Positions 53,306 to 61,710 of a stretch of DNA of 64,000 bases are shown here, piece by piece (the first letter of the stretch is position 1; every line of letters begins with the position of its first letter). The stretch is from Saccharopolyspora erythraea NRRL 2338 (GTDB lineage: Bacteria; Actinomycetota; Actinomycetes; Mycobacteriales; Pseudonocardiaceae), in contig NC_009142.1 of NCBI RefSeq assembly GCF_000062885.1, positions 620,001 to 684,000 on the forward strand. The letters are read 5' to 3'. Position numbers and translations under genes: made by a program. The notes under the pieces were generated by a model. The model ran no database searches and was not told where the DNA came from. It worked only from the letters and a program-made list of their open reading frames with translations.

Positions 53306-54228
53306 CGACCACGAGCGAAGTGCAGTCCCCGCGCAACCCGTCGGAGTTCGAAGGACCCGCGTTCCTGCTGAACGCGCCCTTCTCCTTCTCCGCCGAGGTT
53401 TACGGCGACACCGACGACGGGCGCCGCCGCCCCGACTCGCGGCGGGCGATGGCGCAGTTCCTGTCGCTGTACCGGTTCCTGGCCGCCGAGAGCCTGGTCT
53501 ACCTGCTGCCCACGCCGCGGGCGGACGGTCTTCGGGACCTGGTTTTCACCGCGAACCTCGGCATCGTGCTGGAGCACCTTCCCGAACGCGACACCGTGGT
53601 CCTCGCCAACTCCGGCCGGCCTCGTGCGGGTGCGAGGGCGGTGGCGGCGAGCTTCTTCGAGTCCATGGGATATCGCGTGGTGGTTCCCGAGAGAGCGTTC
53701 GAGGGCGAGGCCGCGCTCAAGCACCTCCACGGCAACGTCTACGTCGGCGGGTACGGGTCCTGTTCGCAGCGCGAGAGCTACGAGTGGATGGAGCGCACCC
53801 TCGACATGACCGTGGTGCCGGTGGCGCAGCACGGTCCGCTCCTGCGCCGACTGGACCGCGCGCTCTTCCCGATCACTCGCGAGCAGACGCTGGTCTGCAC
53901 CGGCGTGCTGGATCAGGACGAGCTGCGCCTGCTGGAGAAGCACACCGAGGTGGTCGACGTCTCGGTGGCGGGTGCCGGAGCAGGGCTGTGCGGATCCCTC
54001 CGGCTCGACAACCTGATCCTCAACGCCTCGCACATCCACGAGCTCGCGGCGGGCAGCGAGGAGTACTGGCGGGAGCTCGCGAAGAACCGCGAGCTGGAGG
54101 ACGTCGCAACCCGGCTGGGGTTCGAGATCGCGCTGATCAACCTGAGCGAGTACCGCAGGAGCGGGGCGCAGCTCTCGTGCATGGTGATGCACCTGAACCG
54201 GCACGCCTACCGGTACAGCCAGCTCTGA
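53302..54228 (+). CDS. Amidinotransferase/deiminase-fold protein
   Basis: A 308-aa protein of the guanidino-group-modifying fold (arginine deiminase, DDAH, amidinotransferase). Seen are YLLPTPRADGLRDLVFTANL, FEGEAALKHLHGNVYVGGYG and the nucleophile Cys 293 in GAQLSCMVMHLNR. The catalytic His block of this fold (typically H-x-D) reads LRLDN, with Arg instead of His, so it may have a changed reaction. Last gene of the operon. Confidence 0.75.
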   Translation: MTTTSEVQSPRNPSEFEGPAFLLNAPFSFSAEVYGDTDDGRRRPDSRRAMAQFLSLYRFLAAESLVYLLPTPRADGLRDLVFTANLGIVLEHLPERDTVVLANSGRPRAGARAVAASFFESMGYRVVVPERAFEGEAALKHLHGNVYVGGYGSCSQRESYEWMERTLDMTVVPVAQHGPLLRRLDRALFPITREQTLVCTGVLDQDELRLLEKHTEVVDVSVAGAGAGLCGSLRLDNLILNASHIHELAAGSEEYWRELAKNRELEDVATRLGFEIALINLSEYRRSGAQLSCMVMHLNRHAYRYSQL

Positions 54229-54240
54229 GCGCCCGTTTTC

Positions 54241-54304
54241 GGACTCACCTCGCGTGGCGGTGCCGGTGGCGAGGGCGGGCCGAGCGGCTGCGCCGCTTCG
54301 AAGC
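54241..54304 (+). repeat. Dispersed intergenic repeat, copy 2
   Basis: GGACTCACCTCGCGTGGCGG through AGCGGCTGCGCCGCTTCGAA. Related to 14948-15024 in the same strand sense. It lies between the last biosynthetic gene and the convergent DUF2530 gene. Confidence 0.65.
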
Positions 54305-54332
54305 TCTGAGGCGCGGCCGGGACGGAAGATGT

Positions 54333-54620
54333 TCAGCCATCGAGCCCCGACAGCCCCTTCCACGCCCCGCGCGACCCGCGGCGGGACGCCGACCGCTGCC
54401 AGCGGAAGACCCCGTAGCCGATGACGCCCAGCCCGCAGCCGACGGCGCTGGTCCAGAACTGGATGCTCCCGGGGTCGGTGACGGCGAACACGACCGCCCC
54501 GGCGCACCACAGCACGGTGCCTGCCAGCACCACCGGCGTCGGCTCGGCGAGCCTGCGCGGCAGGGCGGGCACGTGCCGGTGCCCGAACGCGGCGGGGGCG
54601 GATTCGCTGTCGTCTACCAC
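54333..54620 (-). CDS. DUF2530 membrane protein (95 aa)
   Basis: A 95-aa protein with two hydrophobic segments (PTPVVLAGTVLWCAGAVVFA and VGCGLGVIGYGVF) and a basic tail. This is the DUF2530 pattern, often beside purine permease and MarR genes in actinomycetes as here. Function unknown. Confidence 0.8.
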   Translation of the reverse strand: MVDDSESAPAAFGHRHVPALPRRLAEPTPVVLAGTVLWCAGAVVFAVTDPGSIQFWTSAVGCGLGVIGYGVFRWQRSASRRGSRGAWKGLSGLDG

Positions 54621-54670
54621 GTCAGGCAGGCTACCTGGGTAACCAGCAAGAACGCCGGGGAAGCGGGTAG

Positions 54671-56131
54671 ATGAGCAACACCACCAGACAGCCGGTACTG
54701 GACCGTTACTTCAAGATCACCGAGCGTGGTTCCAGTATCGCCCGCGAGGTGCGCGGCGGAGTGGTCACCTTCGTGACGGTCGCCTACATCATCGTGCTGA
54801 ACCCGCTGATCCTCGGCAGCTACTCGGCCGAAGACGCCACCGCCAAGCGCGACGTGCTCGGCAACATCCTGCCGGTGCCGCAGGTCGCCGCGGTGACCGC
54901 GCTGGTCGCGGGTGTGATGACCGTCCTGTTCGGCCTCATCGCGAACTACCCGTTCGCCATCGCCGCCGGGCTGGGCATCAACACCCTGCTGGCGGTCACC
55001 ATCGCCCCGCAGGTCACCTGGCCGGAGGCGATGGGCCTGGTGGTGATCGACGGAATCATCATCCTGGTCCTGGTCGCCACCGGGTTCCGCACGGCGGTGT
55101 TCAACGCGGTGCCGCCGGAGCTGAAGGCGGCCATCGCGGTCGGCATCGGCGTGTTCATCAGCTTCGTCGGCCTGGTCGACGCCGGGTTCGTGCGGCGGCT
55201 GCCGGACGAGGCCAACACCACGGTGCCCGTCGGTCTCGGCATCAACGGCTCCATCGCGTCGTGGCCGACGGCGGTGTTCGTGTTCGGGCTCGTGCTCACC
55301 GCGGTGCTGGTGGCGCGCAAGGTGCGCGGCGCGATCATGATCAGCGTCGCGGTCAGCACCGTGCTGTCCATCGTGGTCGAGACGATCGTGCGGGTCGGCC
55401 CGTCCAAGGGCGTCAACCTCTACGGCTGGAACCTCGGCTACCCGGCGCTGCCGGAGAAGGTGATCGACCTGCCCGACCTGTCGCTGGTCGGCGACGTCTC
55501 CTTCGGCGCCCTGACCCGGCTGCCCGCGCTCGCCGTGGCGATGCTGGTGTTCACGCTGGTGCTGGCGAACTTCTTCGACGCGATGGGCACCATGACCGGC
55601 CTGGGCAAGGAGGGCAACCTCGCCGACTCGCAGGGCAACCTGCCCGGCATCGGCAAGGCGCTGGCGGTCGAGGGCGCGGGCGCGGTCGCCGGCGGCCTGG
55701 GCTCGGCCAGCTCGAACACGGTGTTCGTGGAGTCGGCTTCGGGCATCGCCGAGGGGGCGCGGACCGGCCTGGCCAACGTGGTCACCGGGCTGCTGTTCCT
55801 GGCCGCGATGTTCTTCACCCCGCTGTACCAGGTGATCCCGGTCGAGGCCGCCGCCCCGGCGCTGGTGGTGGTCGGCGCGATGATGATGAGCCAGATCCGC
55901 CAGATCGACCTGTCGGACTTCACGGTCGCGTTGCCCGCCTTCCTGACGATCGTGGTCATGCCGTTCACCTACTCGATCGCCAACGGCATCGGCGCGGGCT
56001 TCGTCAGCTACGTGGTGATGCAGGTCTCCACCGGGCGGGGGCGCAAGGTGCACCCGCTGATGTGGGTCGTGTCCGCGGCGTTCGTGCTGTATTTCGTCGC
56101 CGGTCCCGTCAGTGATGCGTTCGGTGCCTGA
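54671..56131 (+). CDS. NCS2-family purine permease
   Basis: A 486-aa transporter with about twelve to fourteen membrane segments. The N-terminus FKITERGSSIAREVRGG and VVTFVTVAYIIVLNPLIL, with GLGINTLLA and later VEGAGAVAGGLGSASSNTVFVE, are typical of the AzgA/guanine-hypoxanthine branch. Imports purine bases with protons. ATG 54671; 51 bases from the divergent DUF2530 gene. Confidence 0.92.
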   Translation: MSNTTRQPVLDRYFKITERGSSIAREVRGGVVTFVTVAYIIVLNPLILGSYSAEDATAKRDVLGNILPVPQVAAVTALVAGVMTVLFGLIANYPFAIAAGLGINTLLAVTIAPQVTWPEAMGLVVIDGIIILVLVATGFRTAVFNAVPPELKAAIAVGIGVFISFVGLVDAGFVRRLPDEANTTVPVGLGINGSIASWPTAVFVFGLVLTAVLVARKVRGAIMISVAVSTVLSIVVETIVRVGPSKGVNLYGWNLGYPALPEKVIDLPDLSLVGDVSFGALTRLPALAVAMLVFTLVLANFFDAMGTMTGLGKEGNLADSQGNLPGIGKALAVEGAGAVAGGLGSASSNTVFVESASGIAEGARTGLANVVTGLLFLAAMFFTPLYQVIPVEAAAPALVVVGAMMMSQIRQIDLSDFTVALPAFLTIVVMPFTYSIANGIGAGFVSYVVMQVSTGRGRKVHPLMWVVSAAFVLYFVAGPVSDAFGA

Positions 56132-56204
56132 CCTGGGAGCCCGCTGGCGCTAGGCTCTTGCGAAATCGTGACCGTTCTGCACGGTTTCTGTCCGAATCGC
56201 CTAG

Positions 56205-56222
56205 ATAGTTTGGTAGACTAAC
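56205..56222 (+). promoter_or_regulatory. Candidate promoter/operator of the MarR gene
   Basis: ATAGTTTGGTAGACTAAC, just before the GTG start at 56226, holds a TAGT...ACTA inverted repeat and a TAGACT box that could be the -10 element. Autoregulation by MarR at this place would be usual. Confidence 0.4.
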
Positions 56223-56225
56223 GAC

Positions 56226-56660
56226 GTGTCCGAGATTGCCGAGCGCGAGCGCACCCTGGCCAGCAGGCTGCGGGTCGCGGTCGTCCGCCTGAACCGCAGG
56301 CTCCGGGCGCAGAGCACCGGTTCTGCGATCACGCTCTCCCAGCTGTCGGCGCTGTTCTGCCTCAACAAGGTCGGCCCGATGACGCCGGGCGAGCTCGCGG
56401 CCAAGGAGGGCGTGCAGCCGCCGTCGATGACCAGGGTGATCGCTGCCCTGGAGGACTCCGGGCTGGTGGTCCGGCGTGCCCATCCCACCGACGGCAGGCA
56501 GGCCATCGTCGAGCTGACCGACGCGGGCAAGGCCCGCATCGACGAGGAGGTGTCGGCGCGCGAGCGCTGGCTGGACCTCCAGCTCGCCGACCTCACCGAG
56601 GAGGAGCGCACGACCCTGTGCCGCGCCGCGGAGATCATCGACCGGCTGGCGAGCCGCTGA
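56226..56660 (+). CDS. MarR-family transcriptional regulator
   Basis: A 144-aa winged helix regulator. LTPGELAAKEGVQPPSMTRV-like sequence (TPGELAAKEGVQPPSMTRVI) is the recognition helix and HPTDGRQAIVELTDAG the wing. The downstream MFS gene begins 26 bases later, so it probably controls that exporter in response to a small ligand. GTG 56226. Confidence 0.9.
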   Translation: MSEIAERERTLASRLRVAVVRLNRRLRAQSTGSAITLSQLSALFCLNKVGPMTPGELAAKEGVQPPSMTRVIAALEDSGLVVRRAHPTDGRQAIVELTDAGKARIDEEVSARERWLDLQLADLTEEERTTLCRAAEIIDRLASR

Positions 56661-56685
56661 CCCGGGAGGAGCTGACCGCGTAGCA

Positions 56686-58026
56686 GTGTCCGAGGAGACC
56701 TCGTTCCGGCCGGGAGCCCAGGCCCCCGGCGAGGTCCCGGACAACCTCACGCGGTCGTCCACATCGGACGCCACCGGTGGCGGTGGCATGTTCCGCTCGC
56801 TGCGCGAGCGCAACTACCGCTACTACGCGTCCGGGCAGGTCGTGTCGCTGACCGGCACCTGGATGCAGCGGGCGGCGCAGGACTGGCTCGTCCTGGAGCT
56901 CTCCGGCGGCAACGCGGCGGCGCTGGGCGTGGCGGTCGCGTTGCAGTTCATGCCCACCCTGCTGCTGACGCTGTGGGCCGGGGTGGCCGCCGACCGCTTC
57001 GACAAGCGCAGGCTGCTCATCGGTGTGCAGAGCGCGCTCGGCGCGTGCGGGTTCGTGCTCGGGCTGCTCGACGTCACCGGCGTGGTGGTGCTGTGGCACG
57101 TCTACGCGCTGTGCCTGGTGCTGGGCTGCTTCGCCGCGGTCGACGCACCGGTGCGCCAGTCGTTCGTGACCGAGATGGTCGGGCCCGCGCAGGTCACCAA
57201 CGCCGTGGCGCTGAACTCGATGACGTTCAACCTGGCCCGCATCGTCGGGCCCGCGGTGGCCGGCCTGATGATCACCGCGGTCGGCACCGGCTGGGTGTTC
57301 CTGGCCAACGGCCTCAGCTCGGTCGCCGTGGTCACCGGGCTGGTGCTCATGGACCCGGCCAGGCTGCACCGGTCCGCGCCGCTGCGGGAGAAGCGCGGGC
57401 AGCTCGTGGCGGGCCTGCGCTACGTGCGCGGGCGCCCCGACCTGATCACGCTCATGGCACTGGTGCTCTGCATCGGCACCTTCGGGATGAACTTCGAGAA
57501 CACGCTGGCGGTGCTGGCGCGCAACACCTTCGAGCGGGAGGCCGACGGCTACGGCCTGCTGATCACGATGCTCGCCGTCGGGACGCTCTCCGGCGCGTCG
57601 CTGGCCGCCCGCCGCAGCGCCCGCGGAGGGCCGCGCCTGCGGCTGGTGCTGATCGGTGCCGCGGCGTTCGGTGCGCTGGAGGTCGTGGCGTCGGTGATGC
57701 CGGGGTACTGGACGTTCGCGGTGGCGCTGATCCCGGTCGGCATCGCGGTGATGACCTTCACCACCAGCGCGAACGCGACGGTGCAGCTCTCGGTCGATCC
57801 GACCGTGCGCGGCCGGGTCATGGGGCTCTACATGCTGGTCTTCCTGGGCGGCAAGCCGCTGGGCGGGCTCGCGTCGGGCTGGCTGGCGGCGGAGCTCGGC
57901 CCGCGGTCGCCGCTGATGATCGGTGGCCTGCTGTCGCTGGCGGCCGCGCTCGTCGCGGCGGGTGTGCTAGCCCGCCGCAGAGCGCACGGTGGCCGCGTCG
58001 GGAGCCGCCGGGAAGGCGATTCCTAG
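56686..58026 (+). CDS. MFS exporter (EntS/MFS_3-like)
   Basis: A 446-aa transporter with about twelve membrane segments after a hydrophilic tail of 35 residues. The FRSLRERNYRYYASGQVVSL and TWMQRAAQDWLVLELSGG blocks and ADRFDKRRLL loop place it with the MFS_3 group of multidrug and siderophore exporters. Cotranscribed with the MarR gene. GTG 56686. Confidence 0.88.
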   Translation: MSEETSFRPGAQAPGEVPDNLTRSSTSDATGGGGMFRSLRERNYRYYASGQVVSLTGTWMQRAAQDWLVLELSGGNAAALGVAVALQFMPTLLLTLWAGVAADRFDKRRLLIGVQSALGACGFVLGLLDVTGVVVLWHVYALCLVLGCFAAVDAPVRQSFVTEMVGPAQVTNAVALNSMTFNLARIVGPAVAGLMITAVGTGWVFLANGLSSVAVVTGLVLMDPARLHRSAPLREKRGQLVAGLRYVRGRPDLITLMALVLCIGTFGMNFENTLAVLARNTFEREADGYGLLITMLAVGTLSGASLAARRSARGGPRLRLVLIGAAAFGALEVVASVMPGYWTFAVALIPVGIAVMTFTTSANATVQLSVDPTVRGRVMGLYMLVFLGGKPLGGLASGWLAAELGPRSPLMIGGLLSLAAALVAAGVLARRRAHGGRVGSRREGDS

Positions 58027-58048
58027 AAGCCACATTCTGAAACACGTC

Positions 58049-58582
58049 CTAGCTGTACGAGATGCTGAGCGGTTTGACGTACCGGTGGACGGGGACGGCG
58101 ACCGTTCCGGTGCGGGTCGGCGCATGGTGGACGATCCGCCCGGTGTCGTGCCACCCGTGCAGTTCGTAGAAGCGGCGGGCCTTGGTGTTGCCGGGGACCA
58201 CGGCCAGCCATGCCTCGCGGTGTGCGGAGGAGAGCCGGGTTTCCGCGGCCTGCAGCAGAGCGGTCCCGACGCCGCGTCCCCGGGCGTCGCGTTCGACCGC
58301 GAGCTGCACGACTTCACCGTCGTCGGGGCCGACGATGACCAGGCCGATGAGGTTCCCGGCGTTCTCCGTCGCGACCGTGGTCACCGACACCCACCTGGCG
58401 GCGTAGTGCGCGAAATGGTCGGAGTCGCGCAACGCCATCAGCTCGTCGGGCACCCGGTCGCGGTGCCCGTCGAGCCAGGCCGTCTCCCACAGCGGGGCGA
58501 CGGCGGGCAGATCGGCCGGCGTGGCGGCCCGCAGGAGGAACCCGGATGAGCCGGTCTCCCGAGGGAGCTGCGTGTGCGGCAT
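58049..58582 (-). CDS. GNAT acetyltransferase
   Basis: A 177-aa protein with LLRAATPADLPAVAPLWE, the acetyl-CoA site RDARGRGVGTALLQAAE and a late NTKARRFYELHGW block, all typical of small-molecule/antibiotic-type GNATs. Substrate unknown. Converges with the MFS gene with 22 bases between stops. Confidence 0.88.
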   Translation of the reverse strand: MPHTQLPRETGSSGFLLRAATPADLPAVAPLWETAWLDGHRDRVPDELMALRDSDHFAHYAARWVSVTTVATENAGNLIGLVIVGPDDGEVVQLAVERDARGRGVGTALLQAAETRLSSAHREAWLAVVPGNTKARRFYELHGWHDTGRIVHHAPTRTGTVAVPVHRYVKPLSISYS

Positions 58583-58747
58583 GGCGTTCTCCGTCCTCGG
58601 AGTCGGCGGCCCAGCTTGTCACCGTCGTGACCTCCGACGCCAGTGACAGCCTTGGCATCGCGCCGGACGCCGGGCGCGGTTCTGAGGTCGGCCCCGGGCG
58701 TCTGACCGGCGATTTCCCGGCGCGCGGATCTCGTCTTGATCGAGGGG

Positions 58748-58776
58748 TTGCCCCTGCTCGCAGGTTAGGCTAACCT
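58748..58776 (+). promoter_or_regulatory. Candidate promoter overlapping the iron box
   Basis: TTGCCC (58748-58753) and TAACCT (58771-58776) are 17 bases apart. The -10 hexamer lies inside the IdeR-type box, so iron-loaded IdeR/DtxR would block it. A start near 58783 would follow. Confidence 0.5.
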
Positions 58777-58778
58777 AA
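58760..58778. promoter_or_regulatory. IdeR/DtxR iron box
   Basis: GCAGGTTAGGCTAACCTAA matches the 19-bp consensus TTAGGTTAGSCTAACCTAA at 17 of 19 positions. No iron-uptake gene follows; the next gene to the right starts at 59005. Confidence 0.85.
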
Positions 58779-58782
58779 TACC

Positions 58783-58856
58783 CGTCCGCTTCGTGGTGGG
58801 AGCGGCAGTCAGTTCGGGAACAGATCGGGCCCCGGCTTCTCCGGAAGCCGGGGCCC
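58783..58856 (+). ncRNA. Candidate iron-repressed small RNA
   Basis: Between the iron-box promoter and a 13-bp hairpin lie about 45 bases with no frame worth calling. A transcript of about 75 nt is predicted, ending in the hairpin. It could be a small RNA released when iron is scarce, or an attenuated leader of the DUF998 gene 150 bases further on. Confidence 0.4.
58827..58856 (+). terminator. 13-bp perfect hairpin
   Basis: GGGCCCCGGCTTC (58827-58839) and GAAGCCGGGGCCC (58844-58856) enclose TCCG. It is a strong terminator-like structure with no gene immediately upstream except the candidate small RNA. Confidence 0.75.
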
Positions 58857-59004
58857 GTTCGCGTGGGTACCGGGTCCGGGGCCTGCTTCCCCTTGGAGCC
58901 GCCGGGCAGCGGGCCGCGTCGTCTCCCGCTGATCGCTGCCCCGCGTCGCACAGGTGCCGGCGAACCGGCCGTCGGGCCCCGGCTGCCGAAGTAGTGTGCG
59001 GCGC

Positions 59005-59652
59005 ATGGGAAACGCCTCGCGCGCGCCGCGCGCGTCCTTCGCGTGCGGGTTGGCCGGCGCCGTGCTGTTCGTCGTCGTGTTCCTCGTCGCCGGTGCGCTG
59101 CGGCCCGGCTACAGCGCGCTGCGCCACCCGGTGAGCTCGCTCGCGCTCGGGGAGTCCGGCCGGGTGCAGAGTACGAGCTTCGTCGCGACCGGCGTGCTGA
59201 TGTTCGCGTTCGCGGTGGGGGTGCGGCGCACCGCGGGCGGGCTCTGGCTGTCGCGGCTGCTCGGCGTCTACGCGATCGGCCTGGCCGGGGCGGGGTTCTT
59301 CCGGACCGACCCGATCAGCGGGTACCCGGCCGGCACGCCGGCGCTGGGGCAGAGCACGCTCACCGGGTCGCTGCACGACACCTTCTCCGCGCTCGTCTTC
59401 GCCGCGCTGCCGCTGGCGTGCGGGGTCCTGGCCCGCCGCTGCTTCAAGTCCGGCCGCACCGGCTGGGCCTGGTACTCGGTCGCGACCGCGGTGGTGTTCC
59501 TGGCCGGGTTCGTGCTCGCCGGCGTGGGCTTCGCCCAGAACGCCGCGCTGCTGCCGGTCGCGGGCCTGCTGCAACGGCTCACGCTCGTCGTGGGCTGGGT
59601 GTGGGTCGGCGCGCTCGCCGCGCACCTGCTGCGCCGGAGCGCGCCTGCATAG
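59005..59652 (+). CDS. DUF998-type membrane protein
   Basis: A 215-aa protein with six hydrophobic segments. The RPGYSALRHPVSSLALGESG loop between the first two segments and FRTDPISGYP further on are typical of DUF998 proteins, whose function is unknown. ATG 59005. Confidence 0.82.
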   Translation: MGNASRAPRASFACGLAGAVLFVVVFLVAGALRPGYSALRHPVSSLALGESGRVQSTSFVATGVLMFAFAVGVRRTAGGLWLSRLLGVYAIGLAGAGFFRTDPISGYPAGTPALGQSTLTGSLHDTFSALVFAALPLACGVLARRCFKSGRTGWAWYSVATAVVFLAGFVLAGVGFAQNAALLPVAGLLQRLTLVVGWVWVGALAAHLLRRSAPA

Positions 59653-59671
59653 ACTCGGCCCGGGAGGTGCC

Positions 59672-60031
59672 ATGCTCGGTCTGGGTGAGCTGGAGCTGAA
59701 GGTGATGGACGTCCTGTGGTCGTCCGGTGAGCCGATGCGGGTCCGCGACGTGCTCGAGCGTCTCGCCGGCGAACGCAGGCTCGCCTACACCACTGTGATG
59801 ACCGTGCTCGACCACCTGCACGGCAAGGGGTGGGTCCACCGGAGCATGACCGGACGCGCCTACAGCTACCGCCCGGCCCGCACTCGCGAGGAGGCGGGCG
59901 CGAACCTGCTGCGCGAGGTGCTCGACTCCTCCGGCGACGCCGAGTCCGTGCTGCTGCACTTCGCGCGCTCGGTGTCCGACCGCGAGTCCGAGGTGCTGCG
60001 CCGCGCCCTCGACAGGGGGCGCGAGTCGTGA
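59672..60031 (+). CDS. BlaI/MecI-family repressor
   Basis: A 119-aa winged-helix protein: LGELELKVMDVLWSSGEPMR, LAYTTVMTVLDHLHGKGWVH and a GRAYSYRPARTREE wing. BlaI repressors are inactivated by a partner M56 protease, which is encoded next with a four-base overlap. Candidate binding site at 60974-60992 before the dsbA-like gene. ATG 59672 follows GGGAGG. Confidence 0.92.
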   Translation: MLGLGELELKVMDVLWSSGEPMRVRDVLERLAGERRLAYTTVMTVLDHLHGKGWVHRSMTGRAYSYRPARTREEAGANLLREVLDSSGDAESVLLHFARSVSDRESEVLRRALDRGRES

Positions 60032-60969
60032 CACTGGCCATCGGGCTGCTCGCGGGCGCGGTCTTCATCGCCCTGTCCGGGCCGCTCTACCTGCGCGCCG
60101 TGGTGAGCCCGCGGGTGCGTCCGGGCGTCGCGCTGACGGTCTGGGTCGCCTCCGCCGCGGTCGTCGTCACCGGAGCGGTGACCGGTGCGGTCCTGCTGGT
60201 GCTGCCGCACCGCGGCGCGGCCGACCACCTGATCGGCATGGCCTGGACCTGCGTCAACGCCGTCCACGCCGGTGGCGAACCGGTGTGGGAGCACGTCCTG
60301 CGCCTGGGCGCGGCGCTGCCGGTTTTCGCCGCCACGGTTCGGACGCTGTTCGTCGCGTACCGCCTGACCAGGCGTGACGCCGGAAGGCGTCGGCATCACC
60401 TGCGGCTGCTGCGGGCCCTGTCCACCGCCGAACCTGATTCGGCGGTGCTGTGGCTGGAGCAGGCCACCCCGGTCGCCTACAGCCTCGGCGGCCGGCGCGG
60501 CGCGATCGTGGCGACCACCGGCGTCTCCCGGCTCGGCGCCGCCGAGCGCGACGCGATCCTCGCGCACGAGCGCGCGCACCTGTCCGGCAACCACCACCGC
60601 CTCGTGCTGATGGCCGACGTCCTCGCGCGGGCGCTGCCGTTCGTCCCGCTGTTCCGGGCCGCGCCCCCGATGGTGCGGGTGCTGGTGGAGCTCGCCGCCG
60701 ACGCCGCTGCCGCGACGCGCTGCGGGCCGGGCCCGGTGCGGTCCGCCCTGCGCGCCGTGAGCGGGGCGGGGGTGCCCGCCGGTTCGCTGGCGATGTCGCG
60801 GGAGGCGGTGGAGCTGCGGCTGCGCTGGCTGGGCGCCGCGCGGGGTTCCCGGCGCGGGCGCACCGGCTACCTCGCGGCGGTGTTCGCCGCGGCCGCGCCC
60901 GCGATGGCCGCGGTCGGTGTCGTCGCCGGTCTGGTGCTGCTCTACTGCCTGTCCGACGGTCGGCTCTGA
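60028..60969 (+). CDS. M56-family membrane metalloprotease (BlaR1-like, no sensor domain)
   Basis: A 313-aa protein with hydrophobic segments before and after a zinc protease site HERAH (His 180, Glu 181, His 184). It lacks the C-terminal penicillin-binding sensor of BlaR1/MecR1. It probably cleaves the BlaI-like repressor on an envelope signal of unknown kind. GTG 60028. Confidence 0.88.
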   Translation: MTLAIGLLAGAVFIALSGPLYLRAVVSPRVRPGVALTVWVASAAVVVTGAVTGAVLLVLPHRGAADHLIGMAWTCVNAVHAGGEPVWEHVLRLGAALPVFAATVRTLFVAYRLTRRDAGRRRHHLRLLRALSTAEPDSAVLWLEQATPVAYSLGGRRGAIVATTGVSRLGAAERDAILAHERAHLSGNHHRLVLMADVLARALPFVPLFRAAPPMVRVLVELAADAAAATRCGPGPVRSALRAVSGAGVPAGSLAMSREAVELRLRWLGAARGSRRGRTGYLAAVFAAAAPAMAAVGVVAGLVLLYCLSDGRL

Positions 60970-60973
60970 GTGT

Positions 60974-60992
60974 CTACTATCCTCCGTAGTAG
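60974..60992. promoter_or_regulatory. Candidate BlaI-type operator before the DsbA-like gene
   Basis: CTACTA (60974-60979) and TAGTAG (60987-60992) form an inverted repeat with a seven-base spacer, resembling the TACTA/TAGTA half-sites of BlaI/MecI operators. TACTAT (60975-60980) could also be the -10 element of the dsbA-like gene. Confidence 0.6.
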
Positions 60993-61011
60993 TTGACGAA
61001 CGGAGGCTCTG

Positions 61012-61710
61012 GTGGGCAAGGCGAAGGTCCGTCGGCTCAACGTGCTGGCGGGTGTGCTGGCCGCGGCGGTGGTGTTCCTGCTCGGGTACGTGCTGGCGAC
61101 GCAGAACCGCGGCGACGCGCCGCCCGCGCCTGAGCCCGCACCGCAGGCGCAGCAGAACCCGTTGGAGTCGCTGGCCCGGCGCGACCCCGGCGACCCGCTG
61201 GCCAAGGGACGTCCGGACGCCCCGGTGGTGCTGGTCAACTACACCGACTTCCGCTGCCCGTTCTGCGCCAAGTTCGGCCGCGACATCGAACCGGAGCTCC
61301 AGCGCCGCTACGTCGACACCGGCGTCCTGCGCATCGAGTGGCGCGACTTCCCGATCTTCGGCGAGGAGTCGCTGTCGGCGGCCGAGGCCGGGCGCGCGGC
61401 GGCCCGGCAGGGCAGGTTCTGGGAGTTCCACGACGCCGTCTTCGCCCAGGCGCCGCCGACCGGCCACCCGCCGATGCCGCGGGAGCGGCTGGTGGAGCTG
61501 GCCCGGCAGGCCGGCGTGCCCGACATCCAGCGGTTCGAGGCCGACATGGGCGATCCCGGGGTCTACGCGGGCATCCAGGCCGACGCCATGGAGGGCGCGC
61601 AGCTCGGGGTGTCGAGCACGCCCACCTTCGTGATCAACGGGCAGCCGGTGTTCGGCGCCCAGCCGCTGGAGGTCTTCACCGAGGTCATCGAGCAGGCACG
61701 GGCGCGATGA
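61012..61710 (+). CDS. DsbA-like thiol-disulfide protein, membrane-anchored
   Basis: A 232-aa protein with an N-terminal membrane anchor (about 10-30), a Pro/Gln-rich spacer, and a thioredoxin fold with active site CPFC (Cys 82, Cys 85) and the cis-Pro region SSTPTFVINGQPV. It oxidises or isomerises disulfides outside the membrane. GTG 61012 follows ACGGAGG. Its stop overlaps the ccdA-like ATG, so the two work as a pair. Confidence 0.9.
   Translation: MGKAKVRRLNVLAGVLAAAVVFLLGYVLATQNRGDAPPAPEPAPQAQQNPLESLARRDPGDPLAKGRPDAPVVLVNYTDFRCPFCAKFGRDIEPELQRRYVDTGVLRIEWRDFPIFGEESLSAAEAGRAAARQGRFWEFHDAVFAQAPPTGHPPMPRERLVELARQAGVPDIQRFEADMGDPGVYAGIQADAMEGAQLGVSSTPTFVINGQPVFGAQPLEVFTEVIEQARAR

Noticed and set aside
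58793-59134. 113-codon frame right of the iron box
   Set aside because: It runs through the terminator hairpin and overlaps the DUF998 gene in another frame; no motif. A non-coding product explains the site better.
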